Below are positions 32,016 to 43,086 of a stretch of DNA of 64,000 nucleotides, piece by piece. Position numbers and translations under genes: made by a program. Under the pieces are notes generated by a model that had not been told where the DNA came from, searched no databases, and saw nothing but the letters and a program-made list of their open reading frames with translations. Numbering within the stretch: the first letter of the stretch is position 1; each line of letters opens with the position of its first letter. This stretch comes from Poteriospumella lacustris (taxonomy: Eukaryota; Sar; Chrysophyceae; Chromulinales; Dinobryaceae). The DNA lies in assembly GCA_008000375.1 (NCBI GenBank), contig SMOI01000025.1, forward strand, positions 124,001 to 188,000. The letters are read 5' to 3'.

Positions 32016-33465
32016 ATGGGAGATTCAGCTTTGCGAGGACCAAACACTGATACCTTAGCAGGAGATGTGGTCTGCGTCACTGTTCCGCCTGATGGTCCCT
32101 ATGGGGTTCAACTTGTGGCAGATTCCGATGGACAAGCCGCAGTTGTCACCGGATTTGAACCGCTGCCAAATGGACGATTTGGCCCGATCCAAAAGCACGG
32201 AGGAGTTCATCCCGGTGATGTTCTTTTCGAAATAAATGATACGTCATTAATGAATATGAAGTTCGACGATGCCCGCAGAGTCATTCAAGACCGCAATACG
32301 CTGAAGAAGGTTTTGAAGTTTATGAACAGCAAGGAGTACTATCGACGAAAGTAAGTGAATATGCCCACGGTCGAAGCATCCATCGCACCTTCTTAACTTA
32401 TTCCATTACTTGACAACTATTACTTGACAACTATTAAGACGCGGAGGGTCTGTCCGAGTCAACCCCACCGACTCCAAAAACAACTTCCTGTCCACGATCC
32501 GACGCAATCGGCTTGGCGAAGAAGCGGGCAAGAAATACGTCGAATACGAGATTGCTTGCCAAATGCGTATCGCGGCGAGCAAAGTTCAAAAAGATGTTAT
32601 TTATCAATGGAGCGTGTGGAAGCGCTACTCCGAGTTCGTGACTCTCCACGCGGAATTGCGACGATCTCTGGGCTGGCAGATGGACGGGATCGAACTCCCG
32701 TCGCCTCATACCTTTGTGTTCAACAAGCTGTCGCCCGAATTCATTGAGCAAAGAAGGTAATAGAACTGAGATGGTCCTTTAGATTTTGACGATGGCTTTA
32801 ACGTCGACCGTTGATTGTTCCTGTTTAGCGCCGACCTGAAAGAGTATTGGCAGAAGATCATCGGCATCGACAAGGTCACCGACTTCCAAAAGCACCACTG
32901 CTCCTTTGAGTTGAAGACATTTCTGGACGTGGAAAGCCAGTCGAAGAAAGAAGTCGCAGCCACTGCGGATACCATTCAAGAGGGTGGGGAGTCGGGGGAG
33001 TCGAGCCCGACCGGGGCGGCCACGTCGCGTCGCGCACCTGTCAAATCCATGTCGCGCAGACTGAGTGCGAAGCCTGGTGCATATTCTGGTGATGCTGCTA
33101 AAGCGCTTGCATCAGATACTGCGAGTTCTCAGTCACAAGCCGCCGCATCAACCCCTGCGCCGCCTCAAGCGGCAGCAGCGCCGGCACCCGCCGCTGCCGC
33201 TCCCGCCGCTGCTGCACCCGCTCCCGCTCCAGCGGCTGAATCGGCACCGACGCCTCCCCCACGACCGACTGCACCACCCGCAGCTGCCGCTGCAGCCGCT
33301 AGTCGAGCTGCTCCTACTCCACCGCCTGCACCGGCTCCGACGGCCGCAGCCAAACCTGCCGCTGCGCCGGCTGCAGAGCCGCCCTCTGGCGGGGCACTGC
33401 CTCCCAAGCCAGCGGGTGCGCGTTTGAACTTATTGAGCTCCATCAATGCACTTCGCAAAGATTAA
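32016..33465 (+). CDS. PDZ and PX domain protein with an Ala/Pro-rich tail
   Basis: Three exons (32016-32350, 32439-32756, 32829-33465; introns 88 and 72 bases) give 429 residues. Residues about 20-105 look like a PDZ domain: VPPDGPYGVQLV, GGVHPGDVLFEIND and the helix FDDARRVIQD. Residues about 130-270 form a PX domain: VEYEIACQMRI, VWKRYSEFVTLHAELRR with the phosphoinositide-contact RYSEF, LPSPH, and LKEYWQKII. The rest is a low-complexity tail of Ala, Pro and Ser ending in ARLNLLSSINALRKD, which may be a short helix. The order suggests a membrane-trafficking adaptor that reads PI3P and binds a partner's C-terminus, broadly like sorting nexins. Partner and organelle are unknown. The sorting nexin 27 layout (PDZ-PX-FERM) lacks its FERM part here. 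Confidence 0.85.
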
Positions 33466-33790
33466 CCGATTATATACTCCGTAGACTATTTCATTTGTAG
33501 TTCGCAAAGCAGATTTGTACGTTGTCCTTTACTTTTCACCTTTCCACCTGCCGGGCACGTGCTCGATCGACGGACGCCGGGGCGGCCACCATCCCCCCTC
33601 TCATGTGCCTTCGCAGCTATATGGGACGCACTGATTTCGCCTGTAGATTCTAAGGTAGCATGATGAGTACGTTTCAAACAGACTTTAAATATGGCTCCTT
33701 GGCCCTACAAATACACCGAAATACTGACCGTTGCGGCCGTTGCACTATCTACCCAGTCCTAACAGCTAAAATCCAATACAATCGCTACTT
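33466..33790. other. Convergent intergenic region
   Basis: 325 bp between two stop codons, of the PDZ-PX gene and the MTHFR-like gene. No repeat or extra frame is supported. Confidence 0.4.
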
Positions 33791-35177
33791 CTACTTATTC
33801 GTCGCCGAGATACGACCGGCAACGAAGCCAGCTGCCACCAGAGCCACAGAAAGCACAATATGAGCATATCCGTCGTGGCAGCACGTGGCCTTCGCGACGG
33901 CACAAGACTCAGTGGGGGCGCGCACAGGAACCTCCGGAGCGGGTGCCGACACAGCTTCCTCCTGTTTTTCGGCTGGTTGCGACGTTGGGGCCGGGGCATT
34001 GGTAATGGCAGCTAAGTTTGTCGCGCTTCCAGTGGCCAAGATGGCTCTGTTCTCAGTCGCGAAGATGTCCGTGAGAGAGGTGAGATCACCAGCGCTGCCG
34101 TGCAGGGAGGCCGTGGACACCGGAATAAGCGGCTGGTCCACGAAGAACCAACGGATAGCCCAGTGACGCTTGTAGCTATTGAGCAATTGAGCCTGACACA
34201 CAACATATCAGGTGAACATTTCCCCCCAAAATGTCGAACGTGTGAGAGCGAAGGATGTGTACCTGAAGCTTCTGGAACAAGTCGTGCGCGGCGTCGATTT
34301 CCTCCTTGAAAATGGACAACGATTCCACGTTAATGCCCAACGGAATGCCTGTGGTGGCAGTAGCTTCCAATACGCGAGCGAGAATCTCGCAATGAATCTT
34401 GATTGATTCCTGAACCGGATTCGCCGAGGCGAAAATACGCTCCTCAATTTCCGCAGGAACTTGCATTCCGAGCCACTTGATGAAGGTCATCGTCTTTGGT
34501 CGTCCGCAGGGCGCGAAAGTGAGGATCATCTTCTTAGGAAGAACGCCCTTTTCCTTGCAGAGATCACTGTAGTCGTGCATCAACTTGATCAAAGCGTCGG
34601 GGTCGAAGATGCCCTGCGTGATGAACCACTCGGCGCCGATTTCGGATTTTCGGATCAAATTGGAATGCTCATTTCCTTTGGTGGTGTGTCTCTCGGGAAT
34701 ACACACACAGCCGAATTTGGAATCGTTTCGCTCGGTGGTTTTGTTTCCTGCATCAACAAGGCTGACGCCGTGGGCTTTCTGTGCGCTGGATGACGCGGCA
34801 CCCACCAAGTTGAATGCGCGATGGCCGTGTTCGTAAATTGCCCGATCCAGCCATTGGTCAAACGCTTCGGACGAATCCTCAACGACACATTTGTACACCA
34901 CACATTCCTTTCCTGAGATGGCTGGAAAGAAGGACGCGTACAAAGAAGGATCCATGGTCTTGCGGAAAGGGAACGGTCTCTCTGTGGTTGTTCGAGAGCC
35001 TTCGTCTTGAATGTCATACACGATAAATCCGTCGGTCGCGAGAACTGCCGATCTCGCAGCGAACTTGGCGCAAGCTTCCTTTGCCTTTTCCACGGTGGTA
35101 CCATCCTTAGGAGGAGTCGATCCGAAGAGGAAGACCGGACGAGCAGGATCCAGCAAAGCAGACAAAACGGTGGACAT
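33791..35177 (-). CDS. MTHFR-like FAD-linked oxidoreductase with a C-terminal membrane tail
   Basis: Two exons (35177-34263 and 34192-33791, intron 70 bases) give 438 residues. The barrel part has GSTPPKDGT, DGFIVYDIQDE, RPFPFRKTMDPSLYA, GCVCIPERH, FITQGIFDPD, TFAPCGRPKTM and GINVESLSIFKEE, matching a group of bacterial and fungal proteins that look like methylenetetrahydrofolate reductase but form a separate branch. In true MTHFR the enzyme reduces methylene-THF to methyl-THF; the substrate of this branch is not known to me. The second exon adds a new end: a short conserved piece (YKRHWAIRWFFVDQPLIP), an Ala/Pro/Thr-rich linker and one hydrophobic helix (HIVLSVALVAAGFVAGRI) before ISATNK. 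So the enzyme may be tail-anchored to a membrane. No NADPH-site domain of eukaryotic MTHFR is present. Confidence 0.75.
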
Positions 35178-35645
35178 GATTCAATGCAGTGTCTATCTAG
35201 ACTATAGAAATAGGTCACAATATGGTCTCCCGTTGAGGTTTCCTGTGGTACGACGTCGTTGGATAGATTTTTTCAAGTGTTTCGCCGTCGCTCGGACGTG
35301 GCAACGTTGTTGGTTGGTCGCTGCTCCACACCGTTGGTGCAACTACACCATATTCGGCAGTTGTACAATCAGAGGTAGGTATTTTCAACATAAGCAGCAT
35401 ATCAAGAAGAGAACAAATACGAACGGTCACCTGGTAGACGCGTTTCAAATTTTGAACGCCTTCTTTTTCACTCAGGTCTGCCAGGGAATGGGCCTTTCCA
35501 GATTAGTTGGTCTAAGAAGTTTTCCATGTTTGTCATCATCCTCTGTTCAGTGTTCAAGGAACCAGAAACAAAATATTGAAAAGGGAGATACTAACTATTC
35601 GAATCAGACGAAGCTCATTGCCGTTTTAAGAGTATTTGTTAGAAA
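35178..35645. other. Divergent intergenic region between MTHFR-like gene and exchanger
   Basis: 468 bp between two start codons. Short open frames are present in all phases but none has a recognisable pattern. Taken as two promoters. Confidence 0.4.
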
Positions 35646-37431
35646 ATGGTTAGTGGAGAGTCTGCCCATGAGTTTGGGGCTCTCAACACTCTTCTCCTTG
35701 TAGTCATTTTGGGCTTGTGTATCATATCTGCATATCTGATCAAGCAAAACTCGTTTTATTACTTACCAGAGTCTGCCGCGGCGATCGTGGTGGGAATGGT
35801 TGTGGGTGGTCTTGCCCGACTGGTTTATCCGAGCGCCGAAGAACTGAGTTTTCTTACATTCGAGCCTGAATTGTTTTTCTTTTTGCTTCTTCCCCCGATT
35901 ATCTTTGAGGCTGGCTACAGTTTAAAGAAGAAAGACTTCTTCGCCAATTTTTGGACCATATCTATTTACGCTGTCTTTGGCACGATCGTGTCGACATTTG
36001 TTATCGGATACCTCGTGTACTGGACGGGATTGACCGGCCTGATCAACATCGACTCCACATCTCCCATGGAGAGCCTCGTGTTTGGGTCACTTATCTCAGC
36101 AGTGGATCCTGTTGCCACACTATCGATCATGGGCAACCCAGAGCTAAACTGTGACACGTTGCTGTATTCGTTGGTGTTCGGAGAATCCGTCCTCAACGAT
36201 GCAGTCGCCATCGTCCTTTTCAAAACATTTATCAGTTTCTACGAATCAGGAGCTCAATTTTCTGGGAAAACGGTGTTGACCATCCTGCTCAACTTTTCCT
36301 TGGTCAGCTTGGGCAGTGTTTTCATCGGCGTCGTGACGGGTTTGAGTTGTTCTTATCTGTGCAAACATACAGCGTTGAAGCAGTATCCTGAATATGAGAT
36401 CTCTCTTCTGTTTCTCTTCGCATATGGAAGTTACTCGCTCTCCGAAGCGGCTAATTTCAGTGGCATCATGAGTTTGTTTTTCTGTGGCATCTTTTTGTCG
36501 CATTACAACAGCCACAACTTGTCGGCAACGTCGCAAGTGACTGCGCACAACATTTTCAAGTCATTGGCGGTTCTCAGCGAATATTTTGTATTTTTGTATA
36601 TTGGAATGGGCTTGTTTACTGGTACACTGCTGAAGCAAGTGAATTTCTTGTTTTTCTTCTTGTGCATGGTCTTTTGTTTGATCGCCCGCGTCGCGAACAT
36701 CTTTCCGTTGTCGTTTTTGGCGAATCTCTGTCGGCGGCAAAAGATCCCGATCAAGATGCAAGTTGTGATGTGGTTCGCTGGACTGCGTGGGGCGATTGCC
36801 TTCGCTTTGTCGCAAAACATGCCCAGAGAACATCGTGGTATTTACGTGTCGACCACTCTGATGATTGTCATTTTCACGACCGTCGTTTGTGGCGGGTTGA
36901 CCGAGCCGATGATGACATCGATGGGAATGCGCACTGGCAAAAATGACTCTCTTGATGTCAGAGAGGGTGATGGTGATACCCATTACAGTACCCGCTCCAT
37001 TGTCGGCGGTATCGTGTCCGCCTTTTCTCGTTTGTTCAATCGATTTCCTTCGCGTGCAGTCGACCACGTGGGTGACTACGAGGTGAGTGTGGTTGTACAT
37101 ATTCTTCGTCCACAGGGATCTTGAAGTTATGCGTCTTTTCTTTGATAGATTGCTCGGATGACTGATGCAGAAGACGATGGCCACAGCAGCTTCGTTGCTG
37201 TAAGTAGCCCGCCCCCAAAATCCCTTCTGCAGCGATTTGACGAAGACTACATGAACCCCATCTTCGGCGGCCCCGAGGTACGTGTTGTGTGCATTTGCAA
37301 TGATAACCACACGGCAAATCTGTGACAAATATAATATCTTTCGTGTGATCTTCGTCGATGATTAGGGAGACGATGCCCATCGTGGTGATCCCACTGACGA
37401 AGTTGCGGAGCTTTCGCATCATGGCCACTGA
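35646..37431 (+). CDS. Na+(K+)/H+ exchanger, NHE8/NHX5-6 type
   Basis: Three exons (35646-37082, 37149-37277, 37366-37431) give 543 residues. About 12 membrane helices are visible. The amiloride-site-like run FFFLLLPPIIFEAGYS and the ion-site pieces SLISAVDPVA and VFGESVLNDAVAIVLF are intact, as are FAGLRGAIAFAL and the final helix. The second exon has SLLQRFDEDYMNPIFGGPE, which resembles the tail of plant NHX5/NHX6 and animal NHE8 endosomal exchangers, so Golgi or endosome location is more likely than plasma membrane. It swaps Na+ or K+ for H+ to set lumenal pH. The C-terminal tail is only about 100 residues, without the long regulatory domain of animal plasma-membrane NHEs. Its 3' end lies about 130 bp from the second palindrome. 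Confidence 0.9.
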
Positions 37432-37563
37432 GCGATTCCCTCGGTTAGATATTACATTTGGCCAAGACATCATTTTGTCGTGTCTTCCACGTTAACGTGT
37501 AACATTTGAAAAGTGGTCACACCCTTAATCGTCGTGTCTTTACCGTTCAGTTGGAAGTGTCGT

Positions 37564-38744
37564 ATCGTCGTCGTACTCGTCGTACTCGTCGTCGTCGTCG
37601 CGCTGAGGTCGGTCACGACGACGACGACGACGGCAGGAGCACGCTGCAGCCGCAGCAGCGGCGCGTTGGGCGTTGCGCTCGCTGCTGCCCGCTGCTGTCT
37701 GCCGCTTGGTCAGGCGATTCGACGAGACGTGCTACGGGTTGTTGTAATGAGGGCGACCACGCATAGGTCAAAGACAGATTGAACCATTCAACAGGAGAAC
37801 GAGCAAGAGAAACGTGGCTTTACTCGTGGAGGTGTGCACAGTGTCACCTTTCATTCATTTGCACAGGATGTCGTCCAATCGCGATCGAGGTCCCAGTCGA
37901 TCTTCTAGTGGAGGAAGTGGAACAAATGTGCGGAATACTCAACCTCCACGAAACACGAATACAGCGACCAGCAAACCGATTTCAAGTTCTGCTGGTTCAT
38001 ATCCATCAACCAACAGCAATAACAACGGCTTGCGCAACAACAACAACAACAAGACCAAACAAAATCAGCGATCGACAGGAACCGCACCGTATCGGAGTAC
38101 CAATGGAAAATGGACTCGAAATGAGCAACCGTTCGATTCTTCTGTGAATCCAAACGACAGATATGGTCGCGCTAGGCAACCGAGGCATCAAAGGCCAGCG
38201 TTACCCCAAACAGATCCCGACAACCCCTTCGTCTTTGAAGTCAGCGACTACGATTTGGCCTTGTCAGCCAAGACGATGGAGGAACAATTCGAATTGTACA
38301 GCGGGCTGGTGGTCGATCCAGACATAATGATGAAGTTTCAAGCCTTGACCATCATCGCGCAACAGAGTCTGTACAAGCAGCAACAAAATTACAACGAATT
38401 CATGGAAGACAAGCGCCAACATGAAATCGAGCGCTGGCTGGCGAACATGAGCGAAGAAGATCGGCGGCAATATCTGGAGCGAACAAAGCTGGCAGGTAGC
38501 CGCTTTTCAGCATCGACGACGATCAGCTCCACAACATCGAGTGCCGCAGCAGCGAGCAATGCCGCCACGGACAGCAGTGGCGAAGCGCTCTCTACAGCAG
38601 CAGCGGACGCCCCTTCCTCTTCCTCTTTGCCGGCATCCGATGTCGCGACCAGCAGCAGTGGAGGCGATCCTATCTCCACGACGATAGAAGCTTCGCATAG
38701 CAGTAGTTAGCATCGGCTAGCTAAGCCGATTTATGTATTGAATC
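37564..38744 (+). repeat. Left arm of a second inverted repeat (about 1.18 kb)
   Basis: Within the coding part, position x pairs with 77677 minus x. The outer 250 bp contain (GTC)n/(GAC)n tracts, and here the arms differ by three 3-base indels (two in trinucleotide tracts, one a CAG duplication) and a substitution. One substitution lies near the inner end at 38718. Confidence 0.96.
37868..38710 (+). CDS. Asn/Ser-rich hypothetical protein, copy 1
   Basis: 280 residues from ATG at 37868; the frame is open upstream but without ATG, and TTTGCACAG two bases before the ATG could be the acceptor of a 5' leader intron. Residues 1-80 are Ser, Asn, Gly and Thr-rich (NNNGLRNNNNN and the like). The middle, about 100-200, is the only ordered-looking part: NPFVFEVSDYDLAL, MEEQFELYSGLVVDP, then a helical Gln/Glu-rich stretch ending in RWLANMSEEDRRQYLERT. 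The last 80 residues are Ser/Ala/Thr-rich. No signal, membrane segment or known domain is recognised. It could be an RNA-binding or scaffold protein, but that is a guess from composition. It faces an identical copy across a 188 bp spacer. Confidence 0.75.
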   Translation: MSSNRDRGPSRSSSGGSGTNVRNTQPPRNTNTATSKPISSSAGSYPSTNSNNNGLRNNNNNKTKQNQRSTGTAPYRSTNGKWTRNEQPFDSSVNPNDRYGRARQPRHQRPALPQTDPDNPFVFEVSDYDLALSAKTMEEQFELYSGLVVDPDIMMKFQALTIIAQQSLYKQQQNYNEFMEDKRQHEIERWLANMSEEDRRQYLERTKLAGSRFSASTTISSTTSSAAAASNAATDSSGEALSTAAADAPSSSSLPASDVATSSSGGDPISTTIEASHSSS

Positions 38745-38932
38745 GTCTTCGATTCTAAAATATGTTACCTTGACAACCCATCGCCTTTGTCTTTGTGTTG
38801 AAAGCGCAGATTGTTCTCAGCACCATCGCAGACCTGTGGGTTGTGGTTGTGAGCCGTGGGATCTAATCGTGAATTCAACAACAACAGATCAAAGGGTGAA
38901 GAGATGATTAAGACGTAATTAACCCCGAATAA
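38745..38932. other. Spacer of the second palindrome
   Basis: 188 bp of unique sequence between the arms, between two converging gene ends. No mobile-element feature is visible. Confidence 0.7.
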
Positions 38933-40116
38933 GATTCAATACATAAATCGGCTTAGCTCGCCGATGCTAACTACTGCTATGCGAAGCTTCTATCGTCGTG
39001 GAGATAGGATCGCCTCCACTGCTGCTGGTCGCGACATCGGATGCCGGCAAAGAGGAAGAGGAAGGGGCGTCCGCTGCTGCTGTAGAGAGCGCTTCGCCAC
39101 TGCTGTCCGTGGCGGCATTGCTCGCTGCTGCGGCACTCGATGTTGTGGAGCTGATCGTCGTCGATGCTGAAAAGCGGCTACCTGCCAGCTTTGTTCGCTC
39201 CAGATATTGCCGCCGATCTTCTTCGCTCATGTTCGCCAGCCAGCGCTCGATTTCATGTTGGCGCTTGTCTTCCATGAATTCGTTGTAATTTTGTTGCTGC
39301 TTGTACAGACTCTGTTGCGCGATGATGGTCAAGGCTTGAAACTTCATCATTATGTCTGGATCGACCACCAGCCCGCTGTACAATTCGAATTGTTCCTCCA
39401 TCGTCTTGGCTGACAAGGCCAAATCGTAGTCGCTGACTTCAAAGACGAAGGGGTTGTCGGGATCTGTTTGGGGTAACGCTGGCCTTTGATGCCTCGGTTG
39501 CCTAGCGCGACCATATCTGTCGTTTGGATTCACAGAAGAATCGAACGGTTGCTCATTTCGAGTCCATTTTCCATTGGTACTCCGATACGGTGCGGTTCCT
39601 GTCGATCGCTGATTTTGTTTGGTCTTGTTGTTGTTGTTGTTGCGCAAGCCGTTGTTATTGCTGTTGGTTGATGGATATGAACCAGCAGAACTTGAAATCG
39701 GTTTGCTGGTCGCTGTATTCGTGTTTCGTGGAGGTTGAGTATTCCGCACATTTGTTCCACTTCCTCCACTAGAAGATCGACTGGGACCTCGATCGCGATT
39801 GGACGACATCCTGTGCAAATGAATGAAAGGTGACACTGTGCACACCTCCACGAGTAAAGCCACGTTTCTCTTGCTCGTTCTCCTGTTGAATGGTTCAATC
39901 TGTCTTTGACCTATGCGTGGTCGCCCTCATTACAACAACCCGTAGCACGTCTCGTCGAATCGCCTGCTGACCAAGCGGCAGACAGCAGCGGGCAGCAGCG
40001 AGCGCAACGCCCAACGCGCCGCTGCTGCGGCTGCAGCGTGCTCCTGCCGTCGTCGTCGTCGTGACCGACCTCAGCGCGACGACGACGACGACGAGAACGA
40101 CGAGTACGACGACGAT
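38933..40116 (-). repeat. Right arm of the second inverted repeat
   Basis: Reverse complement of 37564-38744, three bases longer in net because of the outer trinucleotide-tract differences. Outside 40116 the sequence is unrelated to that left of 37564. Confidence 0.96.
38967..39809 (-). CDS. Asn/Ser-rich hypothetical protein, copy 2
   Basis: Mirror copy of the gene at 37868-38710 with an identical predicted protein of 280 residues. The putative acceptor TTTGCACAG before the ATG is also kept. Unlike kinesin, the repeat here includes more than 300 bp of upstream sequence, so both copies share a proximal promoter or 5' leader and differ only farther out. The upstream differences are length changes in trinucleotide tracts. 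Function unknown. Confidence 0.75.
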   Translation of the reverse strand: MSSNRDRGPSRSSSGGSGTNVRNTQPPRNTNTATSKPISSSAGSYPSTNSNNNGLRNNNNNKTKQNQRSTGTAPYRSTNGKWTRNEQPFDSSVNPNDRYGRARQPRHQRPALPQTDPDNPFVFEVSDYDLALSAKTMEEQFELYSGLVVDPDIMMKFQALTIIAQQSLYKQQQNYNEFMEDKRQHEIERWLANMSEEDRRQYLERTKLAGSRFSASTTISSTTSSAAAASNAATDSSGEALSTAAADAPSSSSLPASDVATSSSGGDPISTTIEASHSSS

Positions 40117-40386
40117 GATGTCTTCGCCGTCTCGCGCTGCCATTCGCAATCGTTAGCTCTCTTACCTGCCAAATTTGTATTGACGCCTCCAGTTACTGCA
40201 TCTTTTGTTGCGCAGCATTTGATCAGAGCGGTATAAGTCCGCAAATACGCGAGTTTGTAGCTGCTGCGACGAGAAAGATAGTTGACAGTCTAACTGCGAC
40301 CGCACCTCCGTTGATTACACGAGTCCTCACGTCCTCACGCTCTGTCTGCATATATTGTTCCTTCTTATCACAAAGCAAAGACAGAA

Positions 40387-41138
40387 ATGTTTAATCTTGT
40401 TGCTATCGAAGATAAAATCACTTGTACTCCCGATCAAATCAATCGAGATCCGAGCGAGGTGAGTTGCCGTGATTGTTGCCAGTTGATGATCGATGCGCTG
40501 ACAAATTTCGGTGTTTGCTTCGACAATTACAGGTCCTCATTGAGCAGATTGAAATGAAGTATGTCAATAAGGTGATCCCCAACATTGGACTCGGTGTTTC
40601 CTTCTTCGACTTCACGTCGGTGGGAGAGCCGTACATTTATCCGGGAGCCGGTTCTGCCATTCGACTCGTCGCTTTTCGCTTGGTAGTTTTCAAACCGTTT
40701 GTGGGTGAAGTCATGACTGGAAAAGTGACTGAAATATCACATGAGGGCATGCGGATTTCCATCGATTTCTTCGATGACGTCAGTATCTCCGGAACGCAGC
40801 TGCAGCATCCCTCCGTGTACGATCCCGCGAAGAATCAGTGGACGTGGACGTACGACGACGGCGAGAACCAAACGCCATTCGTGACCGAAGTAGGTGACGA
40901 AGTGCGATTTAAAGTCCGGGCAGTGAGCTTCACCAGTCTCACGCAAACGACGAAAGGAACGACGGCGACCACGACGCAAGAGAGTGCCACAGCTGACGCC
41001 GCCAAGCTGGATGGTGCCCCGTTGGTGCGACGGCGGTCTTCATCTGTAGATTTGAACAACGACCAAGAGCCTCCCGCGGCGATGCAAGTAACGGGCAGTA
41101 CAAACGACTTCGGTCTGGGAGTCATCTCGTGGTGGTAG
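40387..41138 (+). CDS. RPC8: RNA polymerase III subunit RPC8 (RPC25/POLR3H)
   Basis: Two exons (40387-40458 and 40533-41138, intron 74 bases) give 225 residues. The start MFNLVAIEDKITCTP and the run KYVNKVIPNIGLGVSFFDF, then IYPGAGSA, FRLVVFKPFVGEVMTGKV, GMRISIDFFDDVSI and the WTWTYDDG near the end fit RPC8, the Rpb7-like stalk subunit of Pol III: an N-terminal tip domain followed by an S1-type OB fold. It acts in the nucleus in initiation of tRNA and 5S rRNA transcription. After the OB fold there is an additional Thr/Ala/Asp-rich insert of about 50 residues before the final NDFGLGVISWW, which resumes the conserved end. The gene starts about 270 bp outside the second palindrome. Confidence 0.92.
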
Positions 41139-41249
41139 AGTCTGTAACGGCGGCTAACTGTCTTCGATGTCGATGCCTTCACACCGCTGATCGGGGAGCT
41201 GCATATGTACAATATATTTAGAGAGAACGAATACAACGCCAGCCAGTCT

Positions 41250-43086
41250 TCAAATCGTCGTCGCTTCGTCCATCAGCACCGACGTGAAGTTCTTCATTTG
41301 GGCGTCCGACCAACGTGAGAAGCGCGTGGAGGCGCTCTGGAAATTTGCGCCGTTGCTGTCAGTGCCATACCAGGCCACATATACCTACAAATGGCCACAC
41401 ACACGATTAGCCACGGCCTCTTCCCAACAAGTATCTGCAAATGCAATGCAATCTAACGCCGTGCGAGTAACGTACACTGAGCTCACAGAGGCGATTCACC
41501 GACTCGCCCAGCACCTGACCGTTCTTGGAGACGGCGACGAAGCAGTCGTGGTCCGAGACGAAGCAATTGCCACCTTCTCCCGACACTTGCTCGTCGTTGT
41601 AATCGACGGTATTGCCACGACACGCGCGGCTGTCGCACCAAGAACAGAAATTATCCCATGCCACACTCTGTCAGCACACGGAGCAACGCGGTTAACGACA
41701 CCGACACGCGCAGGACACACGCAGGACACTCACTCACCTTGACGGTGCCCTTGTCGACGAGAATCACCGCGAACAACAAGGGAAAGGTAATGGGCTTGTA
41801 ATGGACCAGACTAGACGTGTTAAACGCAGTCGGCGTGCTCGTCGGTTGCAGTGTCGGTTGAAGTGACGGCTGCGACGTGGGCGACGAGGTCGGCTGGGCG
41901 GACGGCTGAGCGGACGGCCGCGAAGTCGGTTGAAAGGTGGGCTGTGATGACGGCTGTGATAGCGGCTGTGATGACGGCTGCGATGATGGCTGCGATGACG
42001 GCTGCGTCGTGGGGACACATCGCGGAGCCGAGGACGGCAGTCTGGTGGGTTGTGCAGTGGGCTGTGTCGAGGGCTGATCGGAGGGCTGGTTCGACGGCTG
42101 AGCAGATGGGAACGTAGACGGCCTTGTAGTAGGCTGCATAGACGGCTGAGACGTTGGTTGTGACGAAGGTTGTGTAGTGGGTTGACGAGATGGCTCAGCA
42201 CTGGGTTGCGCCGACGGCTGCGCCGAAGGATGTGAAAATGGCTGCGCGGACGGCCGGGCAGACGGTTTGCTGTTTGGTTGGCTGCTGGGGTATGCGCTGG
42301 GCTGGCCGCTTGGTCTATTGGAAGGACGAGAAGATGGGCGATTGCTGGGGGCGTTGGATGGCTCGTTGGTGGGCTGCGATGATGGCGTATCCGATGGCGC
42401 GACGGACGGCATCGACGTTGGAGTTTCGGTTGTTTGCAGCCGTCTCGAAGCTGACGACGTCGAGGCGAGGGATGACGGAGCACCATTTTCATTCACAACG
42501 ACCAAATTAGGTGACACTCCGGTCGGAGCAATCGTCGGTTGCAGAGAAGGGGGAGAAAGAGGCGACTGCGTGGGTGCGGCCGACGGCCGGGCAATGGAAT
42601 CGTAAGATCGGATGACCTCGCGGTATACTCGCTGGTACGAAAGAATGCCCATGCTGGCGAGCGAAATGCCAGAACCGATTCCATAGCCACGCATATTCGT
42701 CACCCCGATGCGTTGCATCAGCGTATCGTTGCGATACTCGTCGGACGTCCACGCTGCACACATTATTAGTTCCTCGACCATGACAGCCAAAAAGAAACGA
42801 AAGTGCGTCGCTTACATTGAGGTATCCGAACTCTACTCAACTTGTCTGCTTTCGCTTCGATGGGGATCATCAAGTATTCGCCGGACGATGTCCAATTGAT
42901 GGGAGCCATGTACACGCAAATGAACGTTTTCTCGCCGATTGTCACCTGAGCACCAACGATTTCATAGTTTCACAACAAATCGCTCGACACAAAGCAACCA
43001 CTCATGTTTACCTTGTTCTTGTAACCGGATGGCATGCATGACCAACAGCTGTACAGCCCAAGAAGAAACAATAGGACGACCAACAT
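41250..43086 (-). CDS. Secreted PSxQPS-repeat protein, Cys-containing C-terminus
   Basis: Five exons (43086-43012, 42945-42816, 42753-41738, 41667-41476, 41384-41250) join in frame to 515 residues. Exon 1 is a signal peptide (MLVVLLFLLGLYSCWSC). Then come about 100 residues with TFICVYMAPINW and SWTSDEYRNDTL, a Ser/Thr-rich part, and from about residue 180 to 360 an imperfect PSxQPT/PSxQPS repeat. The part after the repeat is ordered-looking: SLVHYKPITFPLLFAVILVDKG, WDNFCSWCDSRACRG, a Cys-spaced stretch with GNCFVSDHDCFVAV, and YVAWYGTDSNG, NFQSASTRFSRW. Such Ser/Pro/Gln repeats are common in stramenopile surface proteins and probably act as an O-glycosylated stalk. The binding partner is unknown. 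Exons 1, 2, 4 and 5 were found by hand. Confidence 0.75.

Noticed and set aside
22340-40116. The palindromes as transposons or integrated viral DNA
   Set aside because: No transposase, integrase, terminal repeat or target-site duplication is visible, and the content is single host-like genes with introns (kinesin).
41435-41475. A 41-base intron inside the last part of the PSxQPS protein, ending at TTTGCAG
   Set aside because: Shorter than any other intron here and soon reaches a stop. The 91-base intron to 41385 instead opens a protein-like final exon.
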